Below, piece by piece: positions 11,982 through 24,132 of a stretch of 64,000 nucleotides of DNA. Under the pieces are notes generated by a model. The model was not told where the DNA came from. It saw only the letters and a program-made list of their open reading frames with translations, and ran no database searches. The translations under genes and the position numbers were made by a program. Source of the stretch: Asterella californica (lineage: Eukaryota > Streptophyta > Marchantiopsida > Marchantiales > Aytoniaceae); NCBI GenBank assembly GCA_036924285.1, contig JAYKYS010000024.1:1302001-1366000 (forward strand), in the 5' to 3' direction. The number at the start of each line of letters is the position of its first letter. Positions within the stretch are counted from its first letter, which is position 1.

Positions 11982-12557
11982 ATGCTAACTATTGCGTACT
12001 CGGATGGTCTCTGTTCTGCAGTCATTCTTTCAAAAACAAACGAAGAATCTGCATCAGCAGTATTGTCCGGACATGATCCGAACTCTTCGTCCAAGTCAGA
12101 AGATGACATACAAGAAACGCTTTCGTCCAAGTTCAGTGGAGATAACGATGAGAATGATAGAGAACCAGTACCGGAGAGTGTAAAAGAGATGATTGAACTT
12201 TTGGTTCTCATGACTAATCGAAGAAAACAACTGTTTTCATCTGCAGCTGAAAATGGAAGTTCACAACTCTCTCCAGTTGATGATTCAATGAAAGTTTACA
12301 ATAAAGATACGGAGACAGAAGAAATGTTGATGGCATACCAACCATCTTCTTCATGTTGCAAGTCGCCTAGGAAGAAAGTTAAGTTGAACTCCATCAACAG
12401 TCGAAAGTCTCCTATATATATTCAGAGGTCTTCTTCTTGTATCAGAGCATCACTTCTGCATGATTCGTCTAAGAAAGCATATGATCATATACATAGAAGA
12501 TACTACAGATCATCCACCGCTATGATATGCTGCTGTAAGGGATCTTTTACAGACTGA
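11982..12557 (+). CDS. Unknown Ser-rich acidic/basic ORF
   Basis: A 191-codon frame with an ATG at 11982. The first half is acidic and Ser-rich (for example SSSKSEDDIQETLSS), the second half basic with RKKVKLN and clustered Cys (SSSCCKSP, MICCCKG). No known domain was recognised. It follows the 83-bp repeat array and precedes a possible intron whose 3' site (TTTATTTCAG) is at 12726. It may be an exon of the same unknown gene as 10931-11569. That it is expressed is an inference from its length in AT-rich surroundings. Confidence 0.35.
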   Translation: MLTIAYSDGLCSAVILSKTNEESASAVLSGHDPNSSSKSEDDIQETLSSKFSGDNDENDREPVPESVKEMIELLVLMTNRRKQLFSSAAENGSSQLSPVDDSMKVYNKDTETEEMLMAYQPSSSCCKSPRKKVKLNSINSRKSPIYIQRSSSCIRASLLHDSSKKAYDHIHRRYYRSSTAMICCCKGSFTD

Positions 12558-12726
12558 GACAGAAGATTCAGACTCTAAACACTATCAAGTACATCAATGC
12601 TTCATTCAATCGCATGTTTGGATTACAGTAACAATGACATTTTGACATATAATGTGTTCGCAACTTATGTTATTTGAAGAAGTGTTTCATTTCTAACATA
12701 AACTGTTTCTAATTTGTTTATTTCAG

Positions 12727-13040
12727 GAGGAGTCATATTCAACAACATATCTTTGAGCTCGAAAGAGTTGATATGCATGTTGCTGTTCGAAATGTCCCGA
12801 AAAATCGAGTTGTATGGCAAACTCAACAAGTTCATATCTGAGACTAACTCGTCTGATAGTTCTCGAAAAGCTTTTAGAGGTCATCAGAGTTTTAACATGG
12901 AGGAGAAAAGAGATATGGTTGCAACATGGGCACTGGAGAATCAGAAAGTTCTAGTCACAAGACCGCTCATGAAAACTGATGCTGCAGAGAAGTATGAACT
13001 AACTTGTGGTAATTTGTACTTGGGAGATTCAAAGAATTAG
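12727..13040 (+). CDS. Unknown terminal exon-like ORF
   Basis: Begins after a good splice acceptor (TTTATTTCAG at 12717-12726) and stays open to TAG at 13040. The predicted product is helical and charged, with no recognised domain. A second frame over the first 110 bases is also open, so the reading phase is uncertain. Placed here as a possible last exon of the unknown gene upstream. Confidence 0.3.
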
Positions 13041-14842
13041 TGTTTGATTTGATCTACGAGGGAACAGTACATATTATGAGCGTACTCCCATGCTGCTAGA
13101 AGTCCTGAAACTCTATTGTTACTTCACCTGCTTTCATCACGAATTTCTTATTGTCCTCTGTTGTCATAGCTGTAGATGAACTTTTCTCATCCTTTTTTGT
13201 TTTTTAAGACCTCCGGGAGAGACCATTCTCTTTTCTTTTATTGTTCTCAACTAACTTTCATGTCTTCTACTCTTTCTTAATAGAGCGCAAGCAGAAAATG
13301 GGCTCTGTTCTTCTGTACTCATTGTACCTCGACTGTCAACTTTTATTTTTCCAAGCATTAAAGACTTCTGCAACAACTGCGGCCTGACTTGTATCTATCG
13401 AAGACAACTTCTCGAACTTGCGAAACAGAAGCCTAGATTTATGATCATAGCAGGAAATCAGTAGGCGAAGAAGAAGACTCTAGGTTTACGGTCACACCAT
13501 GATATCAGTAAAGGAGATTCATCTCAAGCATGTCTCTTCTCATTTTGTGTTTGTTTACTTTCGGAAGTTAGGCTTCACTGCCGTTCATGCTTCTCCAGCC
13601 ACTCGGGGTTTGATAGCACCCGCTCTCGATCCCGACGCTGACTGCAGTGACGTCAGGTTTCACAGGTCTAAATTAAAAGAGCTAAACTAAATGAATATAT
13701 ATTTCATCCCTAGGGAAGGGTATCTGATCCTACGATTTTGTAGACCGTGCATGCAGTTTGTCTACCGTGTTTAAGAAGGTGCTGTCAGAGTCCAAAGTTG
13801 GAGACCTATAGCAGAAACAGGACGTCCTCTTTTCTTAATTATCTACATGACGGCTGATATTCAGAGATGGATTCATCCTCTAGTCTGAGCGTTACCTTCC
13901 CTTGAGAGACCTGCTTACCGGTCGGTTCTGATCTTGTCGATCTGTCCACGGTCCTTATCCTGCACGAGAAAAAGTATGTAGCCCATGGATCTGGACCTCG
14001 TACAGATGATGACCTTCGCAAGGAAATGTAACACTGCACCTGCTTTATATATATCTCAGAGGGCAGGTAGAGGCAAGCCACCAGAGGTCGATAGAGTCAC
14101 GACATCTCAATTCGAGTCCCTTGAACGTGCAGACTTTGCAGTCTGTCTAGTAATTTTCGGAGAAGCTTGACATGGCTAGCCTACATAAGCCCGGCCCGGA
14201 CAGACTGGACTGGCATATACAGATGATGTAGTAGAGCGGTCCCCATCCATCTTCAAGTCACGGAACAACAAAAAGAAAGCGTGTAGGCAGATAAACAGAA
14301 CCGGCCGTCTTATATATGCACGCGGACACTTGTCCGGCAACTCAACCACTAAAACGCTCCACCGAGTTTGCAATTCGCAGGTCCTGGAGATCTTTCTGCT
14401 CATGCACACATCAGGTGTAAAGTTCGTTCTCTTTTAAATACGTTCAAGCTCAAGAATCTCTCAAATTTTAGTCACTGTGCAGTAAGTAACTTTCACCAGC
14501 ACTGTTACTGACAGCATGCGCTTTCCCGGATTAGAACAAGGAACAAGTCTTTGCAGGATAATGGAAGCTCATCACCGCTCGGCCTGATTAGTTCAGAAAT
14601 AGCTCGTACTCCATGCCAGGAATTCGAACATTCCATTTACCAGCAGTAAACCCTTCGCTTTCCAGGCTGCTCTAAATTACCATGATGTACAGTAGGTGAC
14701 CCGAGTGTCTGAAGAATAATTCGACATTCACTTGGAATGAGACTGATATAACTTAGATGTAATATTTCCCACATCTTCATTGTTATTTGCATTGCACGAT
14801 CGCGAAGTGCGTATATTTCCAGGGAGCAAATAGCGCTTCTTG
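13041..14842. other. Spacer, nothing recognised
   Basis: Short open frames only (13499-13690, 13985-14170 and 14176-14409 minus), none with a motif. No transposon ends or RNA genes seen. Confidence 0.55.
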
Positions 14843-15187
14843 TCAAAACAAGGAATAATACACTACTGTGATGATATTATCAGTTTTTACCAGGTTTTTG
14901 CCAAAAACTGCCACCAAAGTATCGAAAATGGCCTTCGAAGTAGTGCATGACAAAACATACTTCTGAAAGTTCAAACTCAATGCAGTGTTAAGAACCAACT
15001 GTGCCTTAAGGTCCTTCTTCTCCCAAGCAACTTGAGCAGCAGGGTCAGTTACGGGTCTGACTTCAAATCCATCTACGATTGACAGCAAATCTTCAATCTT
15101 CAAGAAAATAGAAATAGCACGTTTCCAGATACGGAAGTACTCTTCATCAAACCGAGGAATCATATCAGCCCATAGGTTTGTACCCAT
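14843..15187 (-). pseudogene. copia gag N-terminal fragment
   Basis: 114 codons from ATG at 15187. The first ~95 residues closely match the gag start of the minus-strand half-element at 32762 (shared FHIWKRAISIFLKIEDLL-type block and LSLNxQKYxLSCTTS). After that it diverges and stops. Gag would form the particle shell; this piece lacks the rest of the capsid region and the zinc knuckle. Confidence 0.85.
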
Positions 15188-15563
15188 TGCAGAATGAATC
15201 AGTGATCACAAAATTTTAATGCCTGATAGCTAGATGATTGACAATCGCAAGCAGATCTAAATCAAGAACATCGCTCTGATACCATGTCAGAAAATGCAGA
15301 AACAGTAAAACCAAAAAACTTGTTTCACGATCACAGATGAAACATTCCACGAGAGATTTTTACTGCACTGATCCAAAGAATGTCAGTCTACATCACAGAC
15401 GGGAACCACATGAAAGAGAACCTGAGACAGGACACAATGAGCCGCGCTCACAACGTCTATGTACTCAAACCTGCCTCTAAATTGAATTACTGGAAATAAC
15501 GTTACTCTAACGTTCTGCGCTGATGAGACGGTGAGAGTTGCTAACTACAGTATTGAACTAACA
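14890..15563 (-). mobile_element. Truncated copia element: 5' LTR, PBS and gag start
   Basis: Reading on the minus strand: an LTR (15563-15285, TGTTAG…CTGACA), a primer binding site TGGTATCAGAGC directly next to it (15284-15273), a leader, and the first part of gag from 15187. Similarity to the gag of the element at 31-36 kb stops near 14890, so the rest of the element is lost. Immediately right of the LTR, sequence shared with the second ABCG copy begins, so this insertion marks the broken end of ABCG copy A. Confidence 0.85.
15285..15563 (-). repeat. 5' LTR of truncated copia
   Basis: 279 bp, starting TGTTAG and ending CTGACA on the minus strand. The adjacent 12-base PBS complement GCTCTGATACCA at 15273-15284 fixes the inner boundary; the outer boundary is where similarity to ABCG copy B resumes. 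Confidence 0.75.
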
Positions 15564-18174
15564 CAGTGATCATGATCCGTGGACTCCCACTTAAGATCAG
15601 CTCTCTTTGTCCAGAAGCTTTTGTTTATGGTTGATATTTTATTGTAACAAAAACTGAACGATATGAAATGAAATGCTTCTGACGTTTACTGTACATTTCT
15701 ACGACATCTCAATGTTCAAGATGGAAATAAGTTCACCTAGATGGGCATTGACTATTCTGATCCGTAGATGGACTAGCAATTGCGAGAACTTCAAGAGAAG
15801 GGAAGGGAAAGTACCTTTCCCGCTTTAAGAATGACTGAAAAAGTTTAAAGATTTTGGCTTGGGGCTGATGGATGGTGCAAACAACTGTGCATTGGCGTTC
15901 CTCAGCAAGTTTCCTGAGCAACGTGCAAAGAGCCAGTGCTGTCACACTATCCAATCCTGCAAGGAACACATTTTTGTCACACTAAGCGCTTTGTTCACCA
16001 GACACTGTAGTATGAAGCTTGGGCGAGAATAGTTGTGGTTCCTAGGATGTATTATCAAGAACTTTGTCCCATTGAGTAATAGTTGCAGGTGTAAGCCAAA
16101 GTATCCACCTGATGTGGGCTCATCCAAGAACAGGAGTTGAGGCCTTATAAGCAGCTCCATGCCCACAGACACTCGTTTTCTTTCACCCCCACTGATACCT
16201 CTCCTCAAGGCGCTACCAATCACCGTCTTCTTACATTGCTCCAGACCCATCTATATTAACACACAGTAACTCAGACCTCCGACAACAACTATATGAGTTT
16301 ACTTCCGTCCCCACTTGAGAAAGAAAGCAACCAGCAACAGAATCAACATCTGCTTGCGAAGAAGATTTGGTGTAATCTACTGAAAGTTGGCAACGTTTCA
16401 GCAGCGATCTTCATAGCAATGCACGGGCCTCGTGAAAACCGGTAGTTCCCATGATGGCCCGTACCTGCTTAATAATTTCGTTCACCCTCTCTTGGAGTTG
16501 TTCTTGGGTGTAAGTCGGCTCCATCTTTAACTTGACAGTGTACAAAAGTGTCTCCTCCACGGTCAAGTGAGCATTGAGCAGATCATCTTGCATTACATAC
16601 CCTGACATTTTCTTCAGGTCCGCATTGGTATATTCCTTCCCGTTCAGCCTGATTTGGCCTGAAATGGAGGCAGACTTTCCATTCTACAGGCCAGTGTATT
16701 CAGCAAAGTTGACTTCCCCGATCCGCTCGGCCCCATGATGGCGGTAAAACCAGCATGGACCTGGCCGTTCAGATTGTCGAGAAGAATCTTCTTTCCATCC
16801 CTGTCAGGGAGATGAGTTCAATGCAAAGACATTGACTGCTCAAATGAAGCTCGTTCTGAAGTTACCAAAAGTTGGCCTAGTTGTTCCGAGCCATGTAACT
16901 GGCAACTATTGTGCAGCTCCCTCAGCCGTATGAAGGTCTGGAAGCTATAATGGGCCTAAGGAGACCAAATTAATTGTACCTCGATGCTGAGTAAACTCGG
17001 TGAGGTGTTACTGGAAGCATGTTATTACGGTGGACACTTGTGCTTTTCAAGCCTGTTCTGTAGGATAAATTCTCTTCTGCTCGGGGTTCTGCCCGTGAGA
17101 AAGAACTCAAATCTTCCGGACGGATTGGTCTACTGTTGGCGGTAATGGTCCCGTCAAATCTAGAGAATGATCTGACGATAGGAGCGAAGGGAAACCAGAC
17201 AAGGAGCTGGACGCTATAAGTCATTGTGCACCAAGTTCCATTTCTCCCAAGAGGGAAGAAAAATGTGGGAAATCCTACCTGGGGATCAATTGTTCACAAT
17301 TCTTGGGATGGACATTGATTACGCTCTTAAAACGTTCTAAGAGGAACTGGGATCTGTTTAACGAACGGTAGGGTACGGCGGGTAAATATACATTGAGACC
17401 AGTCACTTGTGAATCAGGTCTAGCTGATCGCCATTCAGCACATAATCCTTGAGCTGACTGTAAGTGAATTCCTACTTTCGGTTCGACAGAGCGCCCTTTC
17501 TATGTAGAAGAGTTTTACGTGCATGTCTTCCAGTAACTGGTAAGTAAGCCAGGAGAAGCCTCCTCTTAGATTCCCTGCAGTAAGACGTTCTTTTGTAGCA
17601 AATTACCTCGATGTGACTGTCAAATTTGTCCAAGATAGCACCACGGACCCTCCATCCTCTGGTCCTGGAGAAGATCTCCTTCTTCGTGGCACTACAATAG
17701 CACCAGTGGGCCTTCTCCTCTTAGTCTCAGGTGACGAAACTGAGGCAATCTCTGACTGTCTCCTCTGGCAATAGCTTCGGGTGTGGAGGTGTTCACAGCT
17801 TCCAGTAGCAACTACGCATGCATTCCTTTGCTGGGAGGGGAGAAAGTGACTTGATGTGTATTTGGATTCTCCGTCCTCGGGGATGAAGGACTGCAGGAAG
17901 GTCGGGAGGATGAAGCTCCTCTGGCGGTGCTCGAAGTGCCGATAGCAGGAAAGTAAGCGGTAACGAGTGGCTTGAACCGGAAAACAGAAAGACTAGGTCT
18001 GGCACTGTCAACCACTGGTGGACTCGAGCTACGCGATCGTCGGTGCGAATTTGTTGGATCATTGGCATTCCGGCTGGCTCTTCGTCCTGTGCCAGAATCT
18101 GCTCTAGACGTCGTCATGTCACTCACCTCCGACAGAATCTTCCTCCTATTATCACCAAGACGGCTTAAAGACAA
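15564..18174 (-). pseudogene. ABCG half-transporter pseudogene, copy A (N-terminal half)
   Basis: Inverted duplicate of copy B at 38-42 kb. ABCG (WBC) proteins are ATP-driven exporters in the plasma membrane with an N-terminal nucleotide-binding domain and six membrane spans. Present on the minus strand: the Ser/Pro-rich N-terminal exon (18174-~17610), an ~0.8-kb intron, the Walker A exon (intact GPSGSGKS near 16722-16750), the exon with the signature ISGGERKR and Walker B LLFLDEP (16250-16110), and the LDSVTAL…HQPQAKIF exon (15965-15830). Lesions: a 6-bp insertion in exon 1 that brings in TAG near 17810, a one-base loss just after Walker A near 16675, and a deletion in the last exon. All membrane-domain exons are missing beyond the copia insertion at 15563. 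The true start is uncertain because similarity to copy B begins only near 18160. Confidence 0.88.
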
Positions 18175-18535
18175 TATATAAGATTATATAATTATAATAA
18201 TAAAATAAAATATTTTACTGATCCTCTTTCGTATGCATGCACTGAATCCATAAAACATTTCTGACGTATGAATATGCACTTCAGTTCATATTGCACTTGT
18301 AATTGTACGGTAGGAAATAAAATAATTCTCCAAATTCACTTCTCTAGTATGCGCAAGTGCAGTTTTCCCCAAGTTCACAGACTTTATTTCTATTTGCCGG
18401 TTCGGTTTTTCGAGTTCATTATCTAAACTGCACTTGTCAAAAGACAGAACTGTGAGCTGCGCCAATGCACTTTAGACGCTTTTTTGCACGAAAGTAACAA
18501 AGAAAACACACAAGTTCATTCAAGAATTCTTTCCC
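18175..18535. other. Spacer, nothing recognised
   Basis: AT-rich sequence unique to the copy A side, between the ABCG N-terminal exon and the duplicated segment. No gene seen. Confidence 0.5.
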
Positions 18536-19685
18536 TGTGTCAGCTGTAAACTTTCAGTCCACGACTTATCGTTGATTCAAGACTTCCATGCTCTGGACTG
18601 TCTGACCTCGAGAACCAGCGGAGTTAAACTGACGGCCACGTGCACGATGCATTTGGCCATGGATGAAATGTGACCTTTTATTATAAATTAACTGGAGATG
18701 ACAATCACTTACCATGTGATAACTGTGAAGCAGAGACCAGATGATGAAGGTGTATATCAAGTCTGCCGTTCGCTGATGCGGAACAAAAGGGCTACCACGC
18801 TGCAAGTATATCTGGAGAGGGAACAACGTTGTGATTAAAGTATGTGATCCGTAAGCTACGCGTTATTGTGATGTGGTTCAAGTAGAAGGTTTGTAAACTT
18901 CTAGATTGGGGCCCGAGATAAGTTCAAAAGGATTGTTGACACTGACAGGAAAATTTGTTCAAAGCTTTCATTTTCCTTGTCGTACTGATGTTTCCAAGCT
19001 TTAAATTTGCTTTTCCTCAAACTCTGCTTTTGCTCTTTGTGCTGCTGCTTCTACCACTACTTAGAACCGTATTTAGGAATAGGAAAGAAAGGTATAATTT
19101 CAATTTCCTCTTCCCTCTTCCGTATATCACCCAGCCCCATATCTCTTACTAATGGCATCTCCGTTCATGGATTTTGAGAACCGAAACTCTTTGTCGAAGC
19201 ATTATTTACGTTTAGTCTAGATTCATCCACTTGCGCGACATCTATATATACGAACTAATCCGCGTTCCAGATATTGCACTAAACTTGCAAGGTGGTGAAT
19301 TTGTGTTTTGCAGGTCAGATCGAGTATGATCGATCAAGTTTAAAGACCTGGGAAAGCCAAGGCTGTCGTGTATGAGAGCTCCGTGCTGAATACTCCTAGT
19401 GTCAAGTTTCTACCAGGTTTGCGCTTGAGTCAGCGCGGACCTTTGTTCATCTAAGCGTCTTCAACTCCTTTAGTTCTGATTCCATCAATCGGTCCAAAGA
19501 GTGTATAGTATCTGACTCAGTAATATGATCTGCTTGTATAAATCGTTCATTGCAGCGACTGTTATGTTATCACAGTCATGCCAGACTACCATGTAGGACA
19601 AGGAGCGTTGCCGAGATCATCTCTTCTGTCTCTCAGAATTTAAAGCCGCAAGGATTTTGGCTAAGTTTATTGTGAGTGTCAACTC
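18536..19685 (+). repeat. Segmental duplication, left copy (partner inverted at 51835-52953)
   Basis: This ~1.15-kb stretch matches 51835-52953 in reverse orientation along its whole length with scattered substitutions and indels. Shared landmarks include GGAGATGCCATTAGTAAGAG (as complement), the ATCTATATATACGAA block and the ATCATCTCTTCTGTCTCTCA-like end. It carries no recognisable transposon ends or protein motifs; open frames inside are not conserved between the copies. Confidence 0.88.
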
Positions 19686-19780
19686 ACAAGAAGACATTTC
19701 AATATTACACTTCTTCTTGAACCGAATAGCATTCCAAATACACTCCTGGAGGTACTTATCGGTGCAAAATGAAATTTCTT

Positions 19781-20085
19781 TACCTTGTTTGTCTTTAAGG
19801 TGCTTCACAAGGTGCTATTTTCAACTCTGTATGTCAAGTGGTGCTATACAGAGCTCACGAATTGTATTATCCTCATTTTGCACCAACTAAATTTCTCCTG
19901 GTGTTTTTTCTGCAGACATAGACAAAAAGTGCATAACTGTCAGAAAATCCTTACCTTGCCCGTCCGTAAAGTGCTTGACAAGGTGCTATTTTCAACTATG
20001 TAGATCAAATGGTGCTATAAAGAGCGTATGAATTATATTATACTCATTTTGCACTATCTAAACTTCTATTGATGTTATTGCACAA
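19781..20085. repeat. Two-copy ~171-bp tandem duplication
   Basis: TACCTTG…AAGGTGCTATTTTCAACT…GGTGCTATA…TCATTTTGCAC recurs with an offset of 171 bp (19781 and 19952). The copies have diverged by about one base in six. Confidence 0.8.
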
Positions 20086-20158
20086 CGGAGGATTGTTTGA
20101 CAGAGCACATGCAGAAACTGTTGGAGCCTCTGCGGAGCTCTTTGGCCGCCTTACAGAA

Positions 20159-20453
20159 CTTGTTTTCTCCATTTCCACTAGACGTCCAAACGAAGTAGAC
20201 GAAGTGCTTATGGAAAGCTGACAAGGAGCTCTATCCAATGATGCGATAAAAGCAAAGATCCGAAGTTGTGTCAAAAACCCGTAAGCTAGTGCCTAGCTTG
20301 TTTTCTCCATCTTTCGAGTCCTGTAACTTCTCCACTAGGTGTCCAAACGAAGTAGACGAAGTGCCTATGAAAAGCTGACAAGGAGCTCTACCCATCTGTG
20401 CGATGAAAATGGAGATCCGAAATGATGCCTAAAATCCGTAAGCTAGGACCTAG
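20159..20453. repeat. Two-copy tandem duplication (138 and 157 bp)
   Basis: Units start at 20159 and 20297 with CTTGTTTTCTCCAT. Both contain GTCCAAACGAAGTAGACGAA and GCTGACAAGGAGCTCTA and end in CCGTAAGCTAG…CCTAG. Unit 2 has a ~20-bp insertion near its start. A third CTTG start at 20454 suggests a lost unit. Confidence 0.82.
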
Positions 20454-20580
20454 CTTGTCTTTCTCATGAGTGTCTTTGGAGCGATAAGCATCGAAGTCTG
20501 AATTTCATATAGGAGCCGGTTCACGACACGACAGCATACTTTGGGAGATAACTGTAGTTTAGTATTCGATGATAAGTTCC

Positions 20581-20905
20581 CTAGGTCTGTACTTTAAGAG
20601 TTAGAGAGAATTCAATTGATGAGATTCTTTGCGGATGATTTCTCTTTGATCCTTGAGTGTTATATTTGTATATGTAGGTGCAAGCCTGAAAGAGCTACAT
20701 AAACCCAAAAAAAAGACTTTTGGAAAGTTAATATGATCCTTAAGCTTCTTGGTTTTGTTTTGTTGTGAAAAGCTGTTTTCGCTGTGACCATGATGAGATG
20801 AGATCACCAAACAGACTGTAAAACCATCGCAATACAATCCCGTAGGTACCCCAGGTTGAACACCCGAGCTGGTGTTTCTGGGTGAGAGTGGCAGCAGCAC
20901 ACTTG
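20581..20905 (+). repeat. Dispersed repeat, left copy (partner 54762-55070)
   Basis: Matches 54762-55070 in the same orientation, for example CAATTGATGAGATTCTTT, CTTGGTTTTGTTTTGT and CCAAACAGACTGTA. The copies have diverged by many substitutions and small indels. No coding function recognised. Confidence 0.85.
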
Positions 20906-21039
20906 TCAGACTTGCAGAATTACTGACATTCACATGTACGCATTAGACAAAGTAACAAAAAACTGTAAGAATGTTTACATAGCAGTAACATTATATTTGA
21001 TGAATACGAAGGTGGCTTAGTGTAGTTCGCTTAACTGGT

Positions 21040-21790
21040 CTTGGAGAACAGTGGAGAAACTGAACAGGGCTGGAGTTAACCACCTGAAGCAAAACATTCT
21101 GCTGAGCTTTTTCTTCATGATCAGACTCCTCGTTAAATAGTAAACTCAGATCTAAACGGACCAGAAGCTTAAAGGTTGATGCAGTAAATACACTCAGTCT
21201 GAATGATTATTTGCATCTTTAAACTTTTCGGTAATGTCATACATGTACAGTTGATATATATATATGTGGAATGTTTGTCACTATGGAGGTAGCTAAGACG
21301 GTCAATAGGAGAAAAATCTGTTATGTTCTACTTGTATTTCAATATAGGACTATGTATTCTATATCACAGGGTGGAAGTTGACACCGATTGACCTTTTGTC
21401 TCATTCCACTGAGAGTGATATTGACAGCTCTAGGATCCACACATGTGCATTCTAGATCTGTCATATAAAATGTAACATAATCTTTTGTCTGAAGCCAGAA
21501 TAATATCCGACAGAATCGACACTTGCATCCAGCAACTTAAAGTATGGAGGGAGAATATTTTGGGACAATCGCTATTAGAGAAATCGTACTTCTTGCTTCA
21601 AGTAGAGAAGAAGCTCAGCAGGCACTGATGATACTGTACGAAGATGCGCATAAAGGTGCTTTGCCTGTTCCTTTCTTGACCTGATCAAGAAGCATGAAAA
21701 TCACATGTCATTCAGTGCATCCGAGTCTCTCAGTCAAGTCAGGTAGCATACCTGACGTCGCCAGCAATACTCAATGCTCAACTATAGGAT
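21040..21790 (+). repeat. Dispersed repeat, left copy (partner 55590-56310)
   Basis: Matches 55590-56310 in the same orientation: TCATGATCAGACTCCTCGT, AATACACTCAGTCTGAAT, GACAGCTCTAGGATCCACAC and TTCCTTTCTTGACCTGATCA occur in the same order. Includes a short (TA)n run. The right-hand copy has an extra internal duplication of the AAGTGCATAATGGTGCTTTG block. Confidence 0.88.
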
Positions 21791-23827
21791 GCGAACAAGC
21801 TGTGGGCTTGTGTTGGTGAATGAAGCATAAGCTTCTGAATCAGTTGGAAGGATTATCTTTGTCTTCTATTAGGACTGCTGAGAAAGATTGGACCCACTGC
21901 TTCTCCATCATCACTTTGTACTTTGGCACTTCTAGATCTCTCCTTCGATGAAGCTCACCTTCAATTTGGAAAGGATCGAAATTAAAAATATTGAACCCAT
22001 AAGTCAAACGTGTTTAGAACTATCCCGGAGATTACAGATGTGATGGTTTACTAACTAAATTAATTAATAATCAATACATTAATTTTTTCTTTATTTCTTA
22101 CTGATAGAAAGATTAAATAATAAACTGAAGCTACAGTAGTTATTTTCTTACATCTTCGGATGGAACCGAGGTGCAATCTCTGCAACTGGGTTCCATACAC
22201 TGGGGTTCTAAACTGCACTTCAAAGGAGGAGAAAAAAGATAAACATAAGCAAAACTCATACACATAATAAAAGATGCACGTAACATTTTCCTAAGCTCAA
22301 CATACTCTTTGCAGAAATGATAACTGTCTCCTACGGGTAAAGAATATATGAAAAAGTTAAAGATTCTAACTTTAACACCCCTATATTATCCACTTTTGCG
22401 GTTTAATTACTATTGTCAAGAGAAAGAGTCCGGCGGGGATACTCTCATAGCCAGCGATATGAACTACAGTCATTGAAAGAGAAGACATAGTTCTGCTGAA
22501 AAGGATATAATAGATGTATGCATGACCAGATACAACCAACAGCAACTTCAATGCTGGTCTGAGCCAATGAGTCCCTTTCTGTCCATCGACTTTCTTGCCA
22601 TGAGATTTGCCTATGAAATCAAATCAGTCAAATGAAAGTATATTTTCCATGAGATCTGAGATTTGCCTATGAAGTTAAATAAACCCAAGTTATTATATTT
22701 GTACTCTGTTCAAGTACATGCTTCACACAATTAATTTTTTCTAGTGAATTTATAGTGAAATCACCTAGAAATACATCACCAGTGGAATTAGTCGGTTCTT
22801 TTCCTTAATCTCCTATGTGTCAAACGATGAAAACAGAATCAATCTCATCAAAATCTGCTGTCTTTCTTTACAATCTCTCGTCCATACTTTCAAAACGCCA
22901 ATCTTCACACGTCCTCTCTGTTGCATAGATTCGATTTGTAAGATCTGAGAATGTGCTTTTCACATTCAGTTACAAAGTTCTTTTATGAATACAGAAAGTA
23001 TTATGAGAGAAAACTAGAAGTTCATTGCGACTTGCCAAATCCTGCCAACAGATCCCTTAGAAAACTTTACTTCTGGCTTGTCATTTAACCGTTAACCACC
23101 GTCTACAACATGATAAAAATAATCGTTGACAGCATGCATGAAACAAAAAAGCTTGACATTTCACACGGTGTCAGAGTATCACTGCGCAAAGTCAACCGAG
23201 TCCAGGGACTAACTTAAAACATAAAGCTCCTCGATAGCTTTCCATACGATCCTCACATGTCTCATGAAGAAAAGCATTTCTCAGTTTACGGTGCCTTCTT
23301 TGTGCTCCCTAATGCTCGCTTGCAGAACTCTGCCCGGCAACGCGGGTCACTGGGGGACCGGAGACGATGGTGAATGAATGACGGAGGACCAAATTGTCAT
23401 ACGAGAAACAAAACCGCAGTATCGCAGTTTTAATTTGAGAGAGTTATGTACCGTCGTGAAGCGTCCTTGCTGGTTTGATCCGTACTCGCACGTATTTTAT
23501 GTTCCCAATATGAGTGGTCGCCTACTATTTCTTCATAGAACTACTTTCTGCTGGTGTGTGAGCGACTATGCCTCGTCCTCGAAATCTCGTTACCAGTTCG
23601 TCTGGACAAATTAATCGCGTGTAGAAGTGATCGGATAGATAGAGAAAATATTAAGATTCCCCTCGTTGAGGTTTGTAGGCAACGGATGAACATTTGAGGT
23701 AGACAAGAATAAACTCTCCGGCAAAGAGGTGCAAGTCAAGCAGGCAAACTTATGTGAATCTACGCAGATTTGCAGTCAATAGGGAAGTTATGTGAGTGAA
23801 TACTCGATGATAGTCGTCCGCCACCCA
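21791..23827. other. Spacer, nothing recognised
   Basis: No gene recognised. One 78-codon frame at 23378-23614 has no motif. A local repeat of TTTGCCTATGAA (22608 and 22665) is the only structure seen. Confidence 0.55.
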
Positions 23828-23832
23828 TTTAC

Positions 23833-24097
23833 TGTTGGAAATGGACTGCTAATAGAATAGACTAAGGTAAAACTCTAAGTCACGGCATAAGGACAGTATG
23901 AGAGTGTGGGGAGAGCTCCTCAAGAGAGTGTAGGCAAAACCAAGTAAGTAAATACTCAATAATGTACAATGGCCTTCAGCCAGAATAATATACCTTGGGG
24001 TCTTGGCCTTGGTGACCTTACGAAAGGTCACCATCCTAAAAGCCTGAACTGCTTTACTGCAAAGAGGGGTATTCACACTACGTATGGTATTCTAACA
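23833..24097 (-). repeat. 3' LTR (265 bp)
   Basis: Begins TGTTGGAAAT and ends TCTAACA on the plus strand; the same 265 bp recurs at 30025-30289. The purine tract GAGTGGGAG (minus strand, 24098-24106) abuts it on the inside. Confidence 0.95.
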
Positions 24098-24132
24098 CTC
24101 CCACTCAGTAACAGTTCGGATAAAAATATTAC

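Noticed and set aside
15600..15695. CTTAAGTGGGAG next to ABCG copy A read as the purine tract of another copia
   Set aside because: Sequence shared with ABCG copy B resumes on both sides, so this is a ~95-bp indel within host sequence. The similarity to a copia purine tract is short and no LTR follows it directly.
23849..24076. Identical 75-codon frames in the two LTRs (also 30041-30268)
   Set aside because: They lie entirely inside the LTRs and owe their identity to LTR duplication. No protein motif is present.
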